Source: a virus. From it: 44,674 nt of DNA. This document shows, in pieces, positions 38,689 through 44,674 of this stretch. The stretch's first letter is position 1. Each line of letters begins with the position of its first letter. The DNA is taken from positions 1-44,674 of IMG/VR virus record IMGVR_UViG_3300036791_000688; one strand, given 5' to 3'. The position numbers and the translations under genes were made by a program. The notes under the pieces are model-generated. The model was not told the DNA's origin. It worked only from the letters and a program-made list of their open reading frames with translations, and did not search any database.

Positions 38689-39242
38689 TGGCTCGCCCCC
38701 GTGTAATCCTGCAAGCGCTGCAGGACAGCCGGATCAAGCGCTGGCGTTTGCTGAGGACGACTCCATCCCTGGGGCGAGAAAATAGGCGGCTGTGGGCCCT
38801 GTCCCGCCGGATAGGTTTGCGGATGAGGCCCAGACGGCGAAGGAGGCGTCATCCAACCGGGACTTCCTGGCGTGATTCCATATGGCATTTGCAACGGTTG
38901 AGGCGGCGCCGGATGCGGACCAGACGAGTAATACGGAGACTGCCCATAAGCGCCGGGGAAGCCAGTTTGCACGCGTATCGAAGACAAGTCTTCTGGGCCT
39001 ATGGGCAATGGAGGTCCTAACGGCTCCTGACCGCCAAGAGGAGAGAGAGGATAGTCAGGATATCGCGATGGCATCGGCATCATGCCGCCATTCGGGCTCG
39101 GAGCGCTTTGCGCCATCATTTCTGCAATCGACGAAGGCCTCATTTGAGGCTGAGCGCGCCGATCCTCAATGTTCTTCGAGGTCGGCAGTCGCCGATAGCG
39201 AGCCGGTAAGTTGGTGAAGATATCGTTGCTTTCGCCGGCCAT
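38685..39242 (-). CDS. Pro-rich late protein
   Basis: 185 residues from ATG 39242; the stop overlaps the adaptor start (ATGA). Pro/Gly/Tyr-rich in the middle (RYPDYPLSPLGGQEPLGPP, YYSSGPHPAPPQPLQMPYG), helical ends (SIAEMMAQSAPS, DPAVLQRLQDYTGASQ). Likely an unstructured virion part; unknown. Confidence 0.6.
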   Translation of the reverse strand: MAGESNDIFTNLPARYRRLPTSKNIEDRRAQPQMRPSSIAEMMAQSAPSPNGGMMPMPSRYPDYPLSPLGGQEPLGPPLPIGPEDLSSIRVQTGFPGAYGQSPYYSSGPHPAPPQPLQMPYGITPGSPGWMTPPSPSGPHPQTYPAGQGPQPPIFSPQGWSRPQQTPALDPAVLQRLQDYTGASQ

Positions 39243-39243
39243 G

Positions 39244-39477
39244 TCAGGTCACCAACCCAAGAAACCCGACGCGTCCGAACAGGCCCGCGCACTCAGCCAA
39301 GCGCCAGATGAACAGCAGAATCAGGATCGCGACCACGCCGCCGATCACGATCTGAATCACGTTCCAGTACGGCATCGCGGTGACGTTCGCGAACCACTCG
39401 CCAAAGACGATGCGAAGCAGCGCGAGAACCACCAAGATGACAACGACCGCGATCGCCACCTTGAAAATCAGATCCAT
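39244..39477 (-). CDS. Holin-like membrane protein
   Basis: 77 residues with two strong transmembrane helices (FKVAIAVVVILVVLALLRIV at about 5-24, VIQIVIGGVVAILILLFIW at about 43-62) and short polar ends, as in class II/III holins. It lies near the lipoprotein and secreted genes, supporting a lysis role, though a virion membrane role is not excluded. No good ribosome site is visible (AGGAGG is about 20 nt away). Confidence 0.6.
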   Translation of the reverse strand: MDLIFKVAIAVVVILVVLALLRIVFGEWFANVTAMPYWNVIQIVIGGVVAILILLFIWRLAECAGLFGRVGFLGLVT

Positions 39478-39508
39478 GCCGAAGCCGCAGATTGTCGCCT
39501 CCTATGGT

Positions 39509-39775
39509 TTACCTTCTCGGCGTTTCGCCGCACACAAGCGTACAAGGACCATGCGGCGGCCCGACTCTGTTCCGCACCGTCATGCAATCCTCGTGTACAG
39601 CCGTCGCTTTGCCGCTCACCGTGATGATGATGCAATGCGTTCCCCGCGCGAAATGACCTTCCGGCATAGCGCTGGGTTCGCGGATGCTGGTGATCGTCTC
39701 CGCGTTGAGGTCAATTCGCGCTCCTGTCGGACCCGTGAATTGCACCAGAGCTAAGGCCATCACCATCGCTTTCAT
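39509..39775 (-). CDS. Small exported late protein
   Basis: 88 residues from ATG 39775 (overlaps the lipoprotein stop). Signal-like start MKAMVMALALVQFTGPTGA, then a beta region with Cys residues (GTHCIIITVSGKATAVHEDC, TLVC). Probably periplasmic. Family unknown to me; adjacency to the lipoprotein and holin-like gene suggests a lysis or envelope function. Confidence 0.55.
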   Translation of the reverse strand: MKAMVMALALVQFTGPTGARIDLNAETITSIREPSAMPEGHFARGTHCIIITVSGKATAVHEDCMTVRNRVGPPHGPCTLVCGETPRR

Positions 39776-39954
39776 GGCCTAAATTCTTGAATCAGATCGC
39801 CGCAGGGAACCGCGACTAGGCCACGAAACAGCCGCGCCCGAACCAAGCACAAAGCGCGCGGCGCTTCGACGATCGGCGTCACCGGCGCCGGCGGCGGCGA
39901 TTGAAAGCTTGCCGCGCAGCCGGCGATGGAAAAGGCGAGCATGAAAGCGAGCAT
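39772..39954 (-). CDS. Small lipoprotein, outer-spanin candidate
   Basis: 60 residues from ATG 39954. A lipobox (MLAFMLAFSIAGC) places the mature Cys at residue 13, followed by a Pro-rich segment (SFQSPPPAPVTPIVEAP). Size and Pro content match Rz1-type outer spanins, but no adjacent inner spanin is obvious. The overlap (ATGA) with the next gene indicates coupled expression. Confidence 0.6.
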   Translation of the reverse strand: MLAFMLAFSIAGCAASFQSPPPAPVTPIVEAPRALCLVRARLFRGLVAVPCGDLIQEFRP

Positions 39955-39956
39955 CT

Positions 39957-40253
39957 TCACACACGCCCCGGCGCAGTTCGAAACGGTCGCCCATCGCCGT
40001 TCCACCATTTCTTCCAATCGCCCTCGTCCCATTGCTCGAGGCAAGCGCGCTCCCAGACAGCGACCGGAACGGCGCCGATGCCCCACATGTCGCGCCGCGG
40101 ATCGTGATTGTCGCGCCGCGCCGCCGCGCTCTCGAGAATCGGTTCGACGTCTTGTTCCGTCTGCACGGTGACCTGATCGGGGTCTTCGTCATCCCAATGA
40201 AGCGTGCGGCGAACACCGTCAGCGTCGCGGTAGACCCTGCGGCGCTGGCTCAT
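39957..40253 (-). CDS. Small charged late protein, unknown
   Basis: 98 residues from ATG 40253 (ATGA overlap with the preceding stop). Acidic and Arg/Trp-rich (MSQRRRVYRDADGVRRTLHW, WERACLEQWDEGDWKKWWNG). No membrane segment and no family recognised. It sits between the repeat protein and the lipoprotein. Confidence 0.55.
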   Translation of the reverse strand: MSQRRRVYRDADGVRRTLHWDDEDPDQVTVQTEQDVEPILESAAARRDNHDPRRDMWGIGAVPVAVWERACLEQWDEGDWKKWWNGDGRPFRTAPGRV

Positions 40254-40489
40254 CGCGGCGTGCCTCCGACGCCGCCAAGCCACATCGCAGTCGCCCCCGC
40301 CGTGCCTTTGGGCACAATCCAGACCGCGGTCGCGCCGCCGCGTGGCGCGTTGCCGTACCCGGTAATCCAGGCTGCAGTGGCGGTGATCGAAACCGGCGGC
40401 GCTTTTCCAAACGAAGGGATCCAGATTGCGGTGGCGCCGCCGCGTGGCGCCCCGCCATAGCCGGCAATCCAAATCGCAGTCGAGGCCAC
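40250..40489 (-). CDS. Gly/Trp-repeat protein next to capsid
   Basis: 79 residues from GTG 40489, GGAG nine nt upstream. Built of near-repeats of the type TAxWIxGYGxAPRGGATA (MASTAIWIAGYGGAPRGGAT, TAAWITGYGNAPRGGATAVW). Strong aromatic/Gly repeat suggests beta-solenoid or disordered decoration. Position directly after the capsid gene fits a capsid-associated or decoration role, not shown. Confidence 0.6.
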   Translation of the reverse strand: MASTAIWIAGYGGAPRGGATAIWIPSFGKAPPVSITATAAWITGYGNAPRGGATAVWIVPKGTAGATAMWLGGVGGTPR

Positions 40490-40495
40490 TGAAGT

Positions 40496-40521
40496 AACTC
40501 CGAGTATTTTATTACGGAGTT
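40496..40521 (-). promoter_or_regulatory. Inverted repeat at capsid stop, covers ribosome site of next gene
   Basis: AACTCCG (40496-40502) and CGGAGTT (40515-40521) are perfect 7-bp arms; the loop holds the capsid stop codon. On the minus strand the second arm contains the GGAG of the downstream repeat-protein gene, so an RNA hairpin could hide that ribosome site until ribosomes finish the capsid gene. No T-run for a terminator. Confidence 0.5.
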
Positions 40522-41489
40522 ATGCCATTGAACAAGATATGCGCAAGAGAATTCCGCATCTCCACGCCCCATTCGACGACGATCATACGCGACTCAGCGT
40601 CACCTACTCTTGCCATCAAGTACTGACGGAATGACCGGAAGAACGCTACCGCAGCGTAATCCGGATCAATCAGCAACCCGACGTCTGTTGGAATCCAGCG
40701 CGACGGAATGCACTTCACTCTGCCGAAGTCTGTAGCAATGACGTCGACGGTCGACACAACTTCAGTCTTTCCGACAAGAACTTGCGAGGTTGATCTGCCG
40801 GTAAATGTCGAGACTGTACGCTTAGGCCCCGGCGGAACGACCCATAATGACGGGCTCGCCCCGTTGGTATACGCTTTTTGCATGGCGTCGCCCAACATCT
40901 GTTCTGTCAGTGCGACAGCGGTTGGAGGCGGGAATGCGCCGGTTGCCGTCGTCGGCAAGCCGGTAACTGCGGTGCCGGGCGCGATGGCGCCAGCGACCGC
41001 GGCGTTGCGATCGGTAGCGCGGCCGAGCCAATGGGCGAATCCCTCCGTCACGCGCGCGGTGGGGCCGGTATCATTGCCGTCATTGCGCGGCTGGCGGCTG
41101 CACAGCATCGACTCGAGGTCGGATTTTAAGACCTTGCTCGCCATTGCCATCTGGTGAGCCATCTCGGATCCTTTGCCCGCCGCATCGCTCTCTTCTTGCG
41201 AGCCTGAGACTGTTGCATCTCTCTCAGAGATTTGCGTGACATTATTTTGACGAATCGTCGGTTGTGCCTGCTGGTTAACGAGCAGAAATCCTTCCGCGAG
41301 CGCATTATTGAGATTAACGAGAGGAAGGAACTCCGTTTGCCAGTCGAATAGTCGATTCTTTACGTTACGTCTGCGTATAGCTGACATAACTGGAGTATCG
41401 AACGGGTCTATATTGTATATTGCGTTGCTGAGATCTTCCCTATTACCTACCGCTTGGTAAGTAGTATAAGCATTGGTAACCTTTGCCAT
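40512..41489 (-). CDS. Major capsid protein (SU10/DUF5309 type)
   Basis: 325 residues from ATG 41489, with CGGAG about nine nt upstream; a longer frame from 41603 overlaps the scaffold gene and was rejected. Begins MAKVTNAYTTYQAVGNREDL, then NIDPFDTPVMSAIRRRNVKN, a characteristic SU10-type (DUF5309) capsid start, and continues with TVSGSQEESDAAGKGSEMAH. HK97-fold is expected. The gene follows a scaffold gene, as usual. Confidence 0.9.
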   Translation of the reverse strand: MAKVTNAYTTYQAVGNREDLSNAIYNIDPFDTPVMSAIRRRNVKNRLFDWQTEFLPLVNLNNALAEGFLLVNQQAQPTIRQNNVTQISERDATVSGSQEESDAAGKGSEMAHQMAMASKVLKSDLESMLCSRQPRNDGNDTGPTARVTEGFAHWLGRATDRNAAVAGAIAPGTAVTGLPTTATGAFPPPTAVALTEQMLGDAMQKAYTNGASPSLWVVPPGPKRTVSTFTGRSTSQVLVGKTEVVSTVDVIATDFGRVKCIPSRWIPTDVGLLIDPDYAAVAFFRSFRQYLMARVGDAESRMIVVEWGVEMRNSLAHILFNGITP

Positions 41490-41505
41490 GTGTTGTTTCT
41501 CCGGA

Positions 41506-42732
41506 TCATCTGAGAAGCCTCTGGAAGAAGTTGGTTGCGTCTTCCATTCGTCCTGTGCGGGCGAGTTGCCGCTGGGCTTCATCGACGTTCCGGCGTCCTG
41601 CACTCCCCGAAAGGGGCCTAGCGGAACCAGGTGCCAATGACTTGCCGTTCGGACCAGGCAGGGCCGCTTGGGGTCTTACCGCCATGCCTTGGTCATAGAG
41701 CCAAGCCTTGAGAAGCACATTCAGCATGCGCTTGTCATAGACTCCGGCGACTTCCATCTCGTTGAATCCTTCGGCCAATGCGGTCTTCCGCATGCCGCCG
41801 ATGACCTTCTGCAGAGATGGTTCGTCCTTGATCAGCTTTGTGTGATCTTGGACAAATTGCGTGAATTGCTCGACCGCATATTTCGCGCTAGCGCGGTCTT
41901 GCTCCTCTTGCCTGTTCTGAATCGCCCAGGCCCGATTCGCTCGAATCTGATGTAATTTAGCGTAGATTTCATTGAAGTACTTCTGCTTGCGCCGCGCCTC
42001 AAGCGGATTGATCTCGTATTCCTTGTCCCAATCCGGCTCTTGCGGCGAGAGAAGGCGAATGTCCTCATCGAGGTATTGAAGACCGTTGATGTAGAGATCG
42101 CGCATCTGGCTGACGCGCTGGTTCTCTTGCTCGACGACTTGCCGATGCTCGTTGACCTTGTTCAGCCGGCTGTGAAACGTCGCCGTGCGGATATAACCGT
42201 CGCGGAGCTCGCCAAGCGAGACGGTCTGAGGCTCGCCGTCGACCGTTATTTCATATTGCGCGTTTTCGTCGGCGTCTTCGCCCTCGCCTTCATCGCCGGC
42301 GGCGTCGGCTTCGGCGTCGGCCTCGCGAGTCTCGGCTCTTGCGTGTCCATCGTCGGCATCGGCATCATCGCGCTGCGCGGCGTCGGCATTACGTCGTTCG
42401 CCACCCTCCCCTTCAGCTTCGGTGGACGCTTGGCGGGATTGTGATTGAGCTTCGCGGTGCGCCCTCTCGTCAAACCTACCATCTGCTATCTCCCTTTCGC
42501 GTTGGCTAAGGCGGACATCCTCGCCGCCGTCGCTCGTGTCGCCCGTCTCCGGATCGCCCTCGACCATGCGAATCTGAAAAATCGGTTCGGGCTTCTCCGC
42601 AATCTGAGTGAATCGCCCACTCGTGTCGCGCGGCGCCGACGCCGGCGCGCGCGGCGTCCCTTCGTTCACGGTCTGCGCCGGATCGATCGCCTGTTGAAAC
42701 GCTTCAGCCGCGGTATCAACGCCCTCAGCCAT
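41506..42732 (-). CDS. Capsid scaffold protein
   Basis: 408 residues from ATG 42732. Acidic N-terminal half with Asp/Glu/Ala/Gly runs (ADAEADAAGDEGEGEDADEN), then a helical part (LRDGYIRTATFHSRLNKVNE, MRDLYINGLQYLDEDIRLLS) and a helical end. Composition, size and location between portal and capsid match podovirus scaffold proteins. No protease motif is visible. Confidence 0.78.
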   Translation of the reverse strand: MAEGVDTAAEAFQQAIDPAQTVNEGTPRAPASAPRDTSGRFTQIAEKPEPIFQIRMVEGDPETGDTSDGGEDVRLSQREREIADGRFDERAHREAQSQSRQASTEAEGEGGERRNADAAQRDDADADDGHARAETREADAEADAAGDEGEGEDADENAQYEITVDGEPQTVSLGELRDGYIRTATFHSRLNKVNEHRQVVEQENQRVSQMRDLYINGLQYLDEDIRLLSPQEPDWDKEYEINPLEARRKQKYFNEIYAKLHQIRANRAWAIQNRQEEQDRASAKYAVEQFTQFVQDHTKLIKDEPSLQKVIGGMRKTALAEGFNEMEVAGVYDKRMLNVLLKAWLYDQGMAVRPQAALPGPNGKSLAPGSARPLSGSAGRRNVDEAQRQLARTGRMEDATNFFQRLLR

Positions 42733-43006
42733 TACGCTTATTCCTCAACGCAACCTTGTAATCGATGACGAAAGTCTTCAGCGAATTCGCCACTTCATCC
42801 AAAACCTGAAGCTTGTAAGTGAGGTTGTTCTTCGTCTCCCTGTCATTCGCGTCCATCAGGGCTTGAAACCAACGTTGGCGCACGGTGCGCACGCCGAGCA
42901 TGAACACGCCCTTCGGCTCAAGGAGGCTTCCCGCCTCTTCGCTACGCTCGCGCTTGATCGCCAGATCATCGGGCGCCGCGATCGGTTCTGCGACGTCGTC
43001 GCTCAC
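42725..43006 (-). CDS. Small protein between portal and scaffold
   Basis: 93 residues from GTG 43006, overlapping the portal stop (GTGA). Charged and helical (AIKRERSEEAGSLLEPKGVF, DANDRETKNNLTYKLQVLDE). No family recognised; proteins of this size often follow podovirus portals. Coupled to both neighbours. Confidence 0.6.
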   Translation of the reverse strand: MSDDVAEPIAAPDDLAIKRERSEEAGSLLEPKGVFMLGVRTVRQRWFQALMDANDRETKNNLTYKLQVLDEVANSLKTFVIDYKVALRNKRNG

Positions 43007-44674
43007 GCGCCGCCTCCCTGATCATCCGGCGCAGCCGCCTGCGTATCCGCGATCGCCTGGTCGCTCTCGTTCTGCATTTGCTGAGTGTGCACGTCGACCG
43101 CGCCGTCGTGCGCGGTCTTGAACATGTCCGCCGCCATCTGACCCAGCGTCGACACATGCTGGGCGTGAATCTTGTCGCGCTCGACGTCGAGCTTTTGCTG
43201 GTCATAGAGCGTCTTCTCGCGCAATTGCTGCAGCGCAAGCTCGTGCCGTTGATTCTGGTCCTGCTCCTTGAGTTGCTGATCGCCCAAGGCTTGCGCCGCG
43301 TCAGCCTTGACCTTCTGGTACTGCGCCTGCGCCGCCAGCGTCATCGCATCGGGCTCCTTCGGCGCGCTCAGCAATTGCTGCATCGCATTCGGATCCGGCA
43401 TCTTGAAATATCTCTGAACATTTTTGATGTTCGCTATCGCCAGCATGTCGGTTTGCGTATTCATCATCTCGGGCAGTCCGCAAACCGGATTCGCGAGGCC
43501 CATTTGCGCAACGATCGTTTGCTGATCATTCTTGATCTGCTGCAATGTCATCAGACGGACGGTGTCCGAACCTTTGCCGAGGGTTGGGTTGACCTCTACG
43601 CTCATGGAAGCGTCGAAGGTCGAGGTGTCATAATCGGTCCAACTGCCGTTGATCCGGAGAGTCCGTTGCTGCGCGGGATTCTCGACGACCTCGTTGAAGA
43701 GGCCAGCGAACAAGTCCTTAAAACCCGTCTCAGCAAGAACACGCGCCACAAGCTCCGTGCGCTCCTGGGCCCCGTTTATGACCGCTTCCACCCCAATCAT
43801 GGTGGAGCTCTGCAGGGCTTTCGGATCGAGGCCCTTTGCCGCGTCGCTCAGCCCTGTACGCCGCTGGAGCACGTCGTTGAGGAGCTCAATTATTGGTGTC
43901 ATCTCGGCGCCGAGAAATGGCGTCGACGTGTACATGACCGCCGACGAAGGATCGCCCCGCACGCGAATGACGGCGCCAAGCTCGTCATTCAAGGCATCGT
44001 CGACATTTACGTTAAGCTCATTGATCACCGTCTTGGGATTGATCGACTCCGCGGCTGAATCCAGCATCGCGCGGGTCAAATTCGTCTTGATCCGCTGAAT
44101 GTCCATCACGTAGTCAGCGATCGAATCGCCAACGATCGTGTGCGAAATCGGATCACACGAAAACAGCGCGAACTTGATCCGATTCGCTGGCTCGTCGCTG
44201 AAGATCGTGTGGTTCTCGCCCAGCGTGCAGATCTTGCGAAGCTCGGGGAAGCCGTCGCCGTCCTTGTCAACCTTGATGTACCACTCGCCATAATTGACCC
44301 CGTCGCCGACACGGGTCGACATGATCCGGCCAGGGTTCCTCAGTTGCGCTTCTTGAGTGAATTCCGGCGTCGACTGCGACTGCACGTAGTCGAGAAGGTC
44401 CTCGCGCGCGTAGCCCATCGCAATGAGCTCGTCGACCGGAACAATGCGTTCATGACCGACGATACGCGAATCCATGAATGTACGCGCATAACGGTCGAGC
44501 CGCATCTCTTCCGGCGGCACGCCCTCAATTCTGATCAGTGGCTTCTTCACCTCATACGCCATCACAACCCGATCGTAGATCGCGATCGGCGGCATCTGAG
44601 GCGGCGGTGGAGCCCCTGGAGGCGGGCCGGGAGGCGGGGGCCCCATAGCCCCCATAGGCGGCCCCTGCGGCGGG
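43003..44674 (-). CDS. Portal protein, C-terminal part (continues at 192 of the circle)
   Basis: In frame with the N-terminal piece at 1-1004; together about 827 residues. This part includes the Pro/Gly-rich insert end, then KKPLIRIEGVPPEEMRLDRY, FMDSRIVGHERIVPVDELIA, a helical wing/stem region (FDASMSVEVNPTLGKGSDTV), and a Gln-rich C-terminal barrel-like helix (QYQKVKADAAQALGDQQLKE). The end (AQHVSTLGQMAADMFKTAHD) is a long coil. Typical of P22-type portals. Confidence 0.88.
   Translation of the reverse strand, partial: PPQGPPMGAMGPPPPGPPPGAPPPPQMPPIAIYDRVVMAYEVKKPLIRIEGVPPEEMRLDRYARTFMDSRIVGHERIVPVDELIAMGYAREDLLDYVQSQSTPEFTQEAQLRNPGRIMSTRVGDGVNYGEWYIKVDKDGDGFPELRKICTLGENHTIFSDEPANRIKFALFSCDPISHTIVGDSIADYVMDIQRIKTNLTRAMLDSAAESINPKTVINELNVNVDDALNDELGAVIRVRGDPSSAVMYTSTPFLGAEMTPIIELLNDVLQRRTGLSDAAKGLDPKALQSSTMIGVEAVINGAQERTELVARVLAETGFKDLFAGLFNEVVENPAQQRTLRINGSWTDYDTSTFDASMSVEVNPTLGKGSDTVRLMTLQQIKNDQQTIVAQMGLANPVCGLPEMMNTQTDMLAIANIKNVQRYFKMPDPNAMQQLLSAPKEPDAMTLAAQAQYQKVKADAAQALGDQQLKEQDQNQRHELALQQLREKTLYDQQKLDVERDKIHAQHVSTLGQMAADMFKTAHDGAVDVHTQQMQNESDQAIADTQAAAPDDQGGGA
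44483..44674. repeat. Right copy of 192-bp terminal direct repeat
   Basis: Identical to 1-192 except G at 44610 (A at 128). Removing one copy gives a circle of about 44,482 bp in which the portal frame is continuous. The mismatch lies in a Pro/Gly-rich, low-complexity part of the portal and may record two variants in the sample. Confidence 0.95.

Noticed and set aside
1-44674. Physical terminal repeats as in T7-like phages
   Set aside because: The repeat falls inside the portal gene and the frame closes exactly, which fits a circular assembly overlap better than packaged ends.
1-44674. tRNA genes, rRNA genes or CRISPR arrays
   Set aside because: I saw no cloverleaf-like sequence, no rRNA stretch and no regularly spaced direct repeats; a covariance-model search would be needed to exclude tRNAs.

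Overview
The window is essentially one complete genome of a short-tailed (podovirus-like) tailed phage, assembled as a circle. Bases 1-192 recur at 44483-44674 with one mismatch, so the unique length is about 44,482 bp, and the portal gene is cut by the arbitrary contig ends: its 5' part is at 1-1004 and its 3' part at 43003-44674. Base composition is GC-rich by eye (not computed). Several genes resemble families I associate with alphaproteobacterial phages and mobile elements, and one gene carries a PEP-CTERM sorting signal. An alphaproteobacterial, possibly soil or freshwater, host is therefore a reasonable but unproven guess.

Layout. There are two opposed transcription units. The late (minus-strand) unit starts with the terminase genes at 5812, runs leftward through the contig junction and ends at 25987. 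In transcription order it holds terS, terL, two small DNA-binding proteins, a Pro/Gly-rich protein, a secreted PEP-CTERM protein, an HNH gene, the portal, a small post-portal protein, scaffold, an SU10-type major capsid protein, small repeat and lysis-type genes, an adaptor, tail-fibre proteins with an S74-type chaperone end, a tail-hub-like protein, a peptidoglycan hydrolase and probable ejection proteins. A plus-strand HNH gene (3586-4065) interrupts this unit. The early (plus-strand) unit runs from 6281 to 25999. It holds small regulators, a DUF5906-type SF3-like helicase, an Ig-like/secreted/membrane cassette, an SSB-like protein with a DDDIPF tail, a PD-(D/E)XK nuclease, an SNF2-type helicase, a YdaS/Cro-like repressor on the opposite strand, and a ParB-like protein. 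The two units diverge from a roughly 470-bp control region (5813-6280) and converge with a 13-bp overlap at 25987-25999.

How the parts work together. Replication probably loads host polymerase through the DUF5906-type helicase, assisted by the SSB-like protein, the PD-(D/E)XK nuclease and the SNF2 helicase; I see no DNA polymerase, RNA polymerase or integrase. Packaging and capsid assembly follow the terS-terL-portal-scaffold-capsid plan. A repeated promoter/leader element (near 8076, 9100 and 25730) and palindromic operator-like sites (near 6210-6265, 7035 and 22877-22928) suggest phage-specific control of the early genes.

The most unusual content is a phage-encoded PEP-CTERM (exosortase-substrate) protein with a perfect Shine-Dalgarno sequence and a strong 3' hairpin. 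Also notable are six HNH genes that share and shuffle a CxxC zinc ribbon, two of them flanking the SSB-like gene, and the three-copy promoter/leader element.
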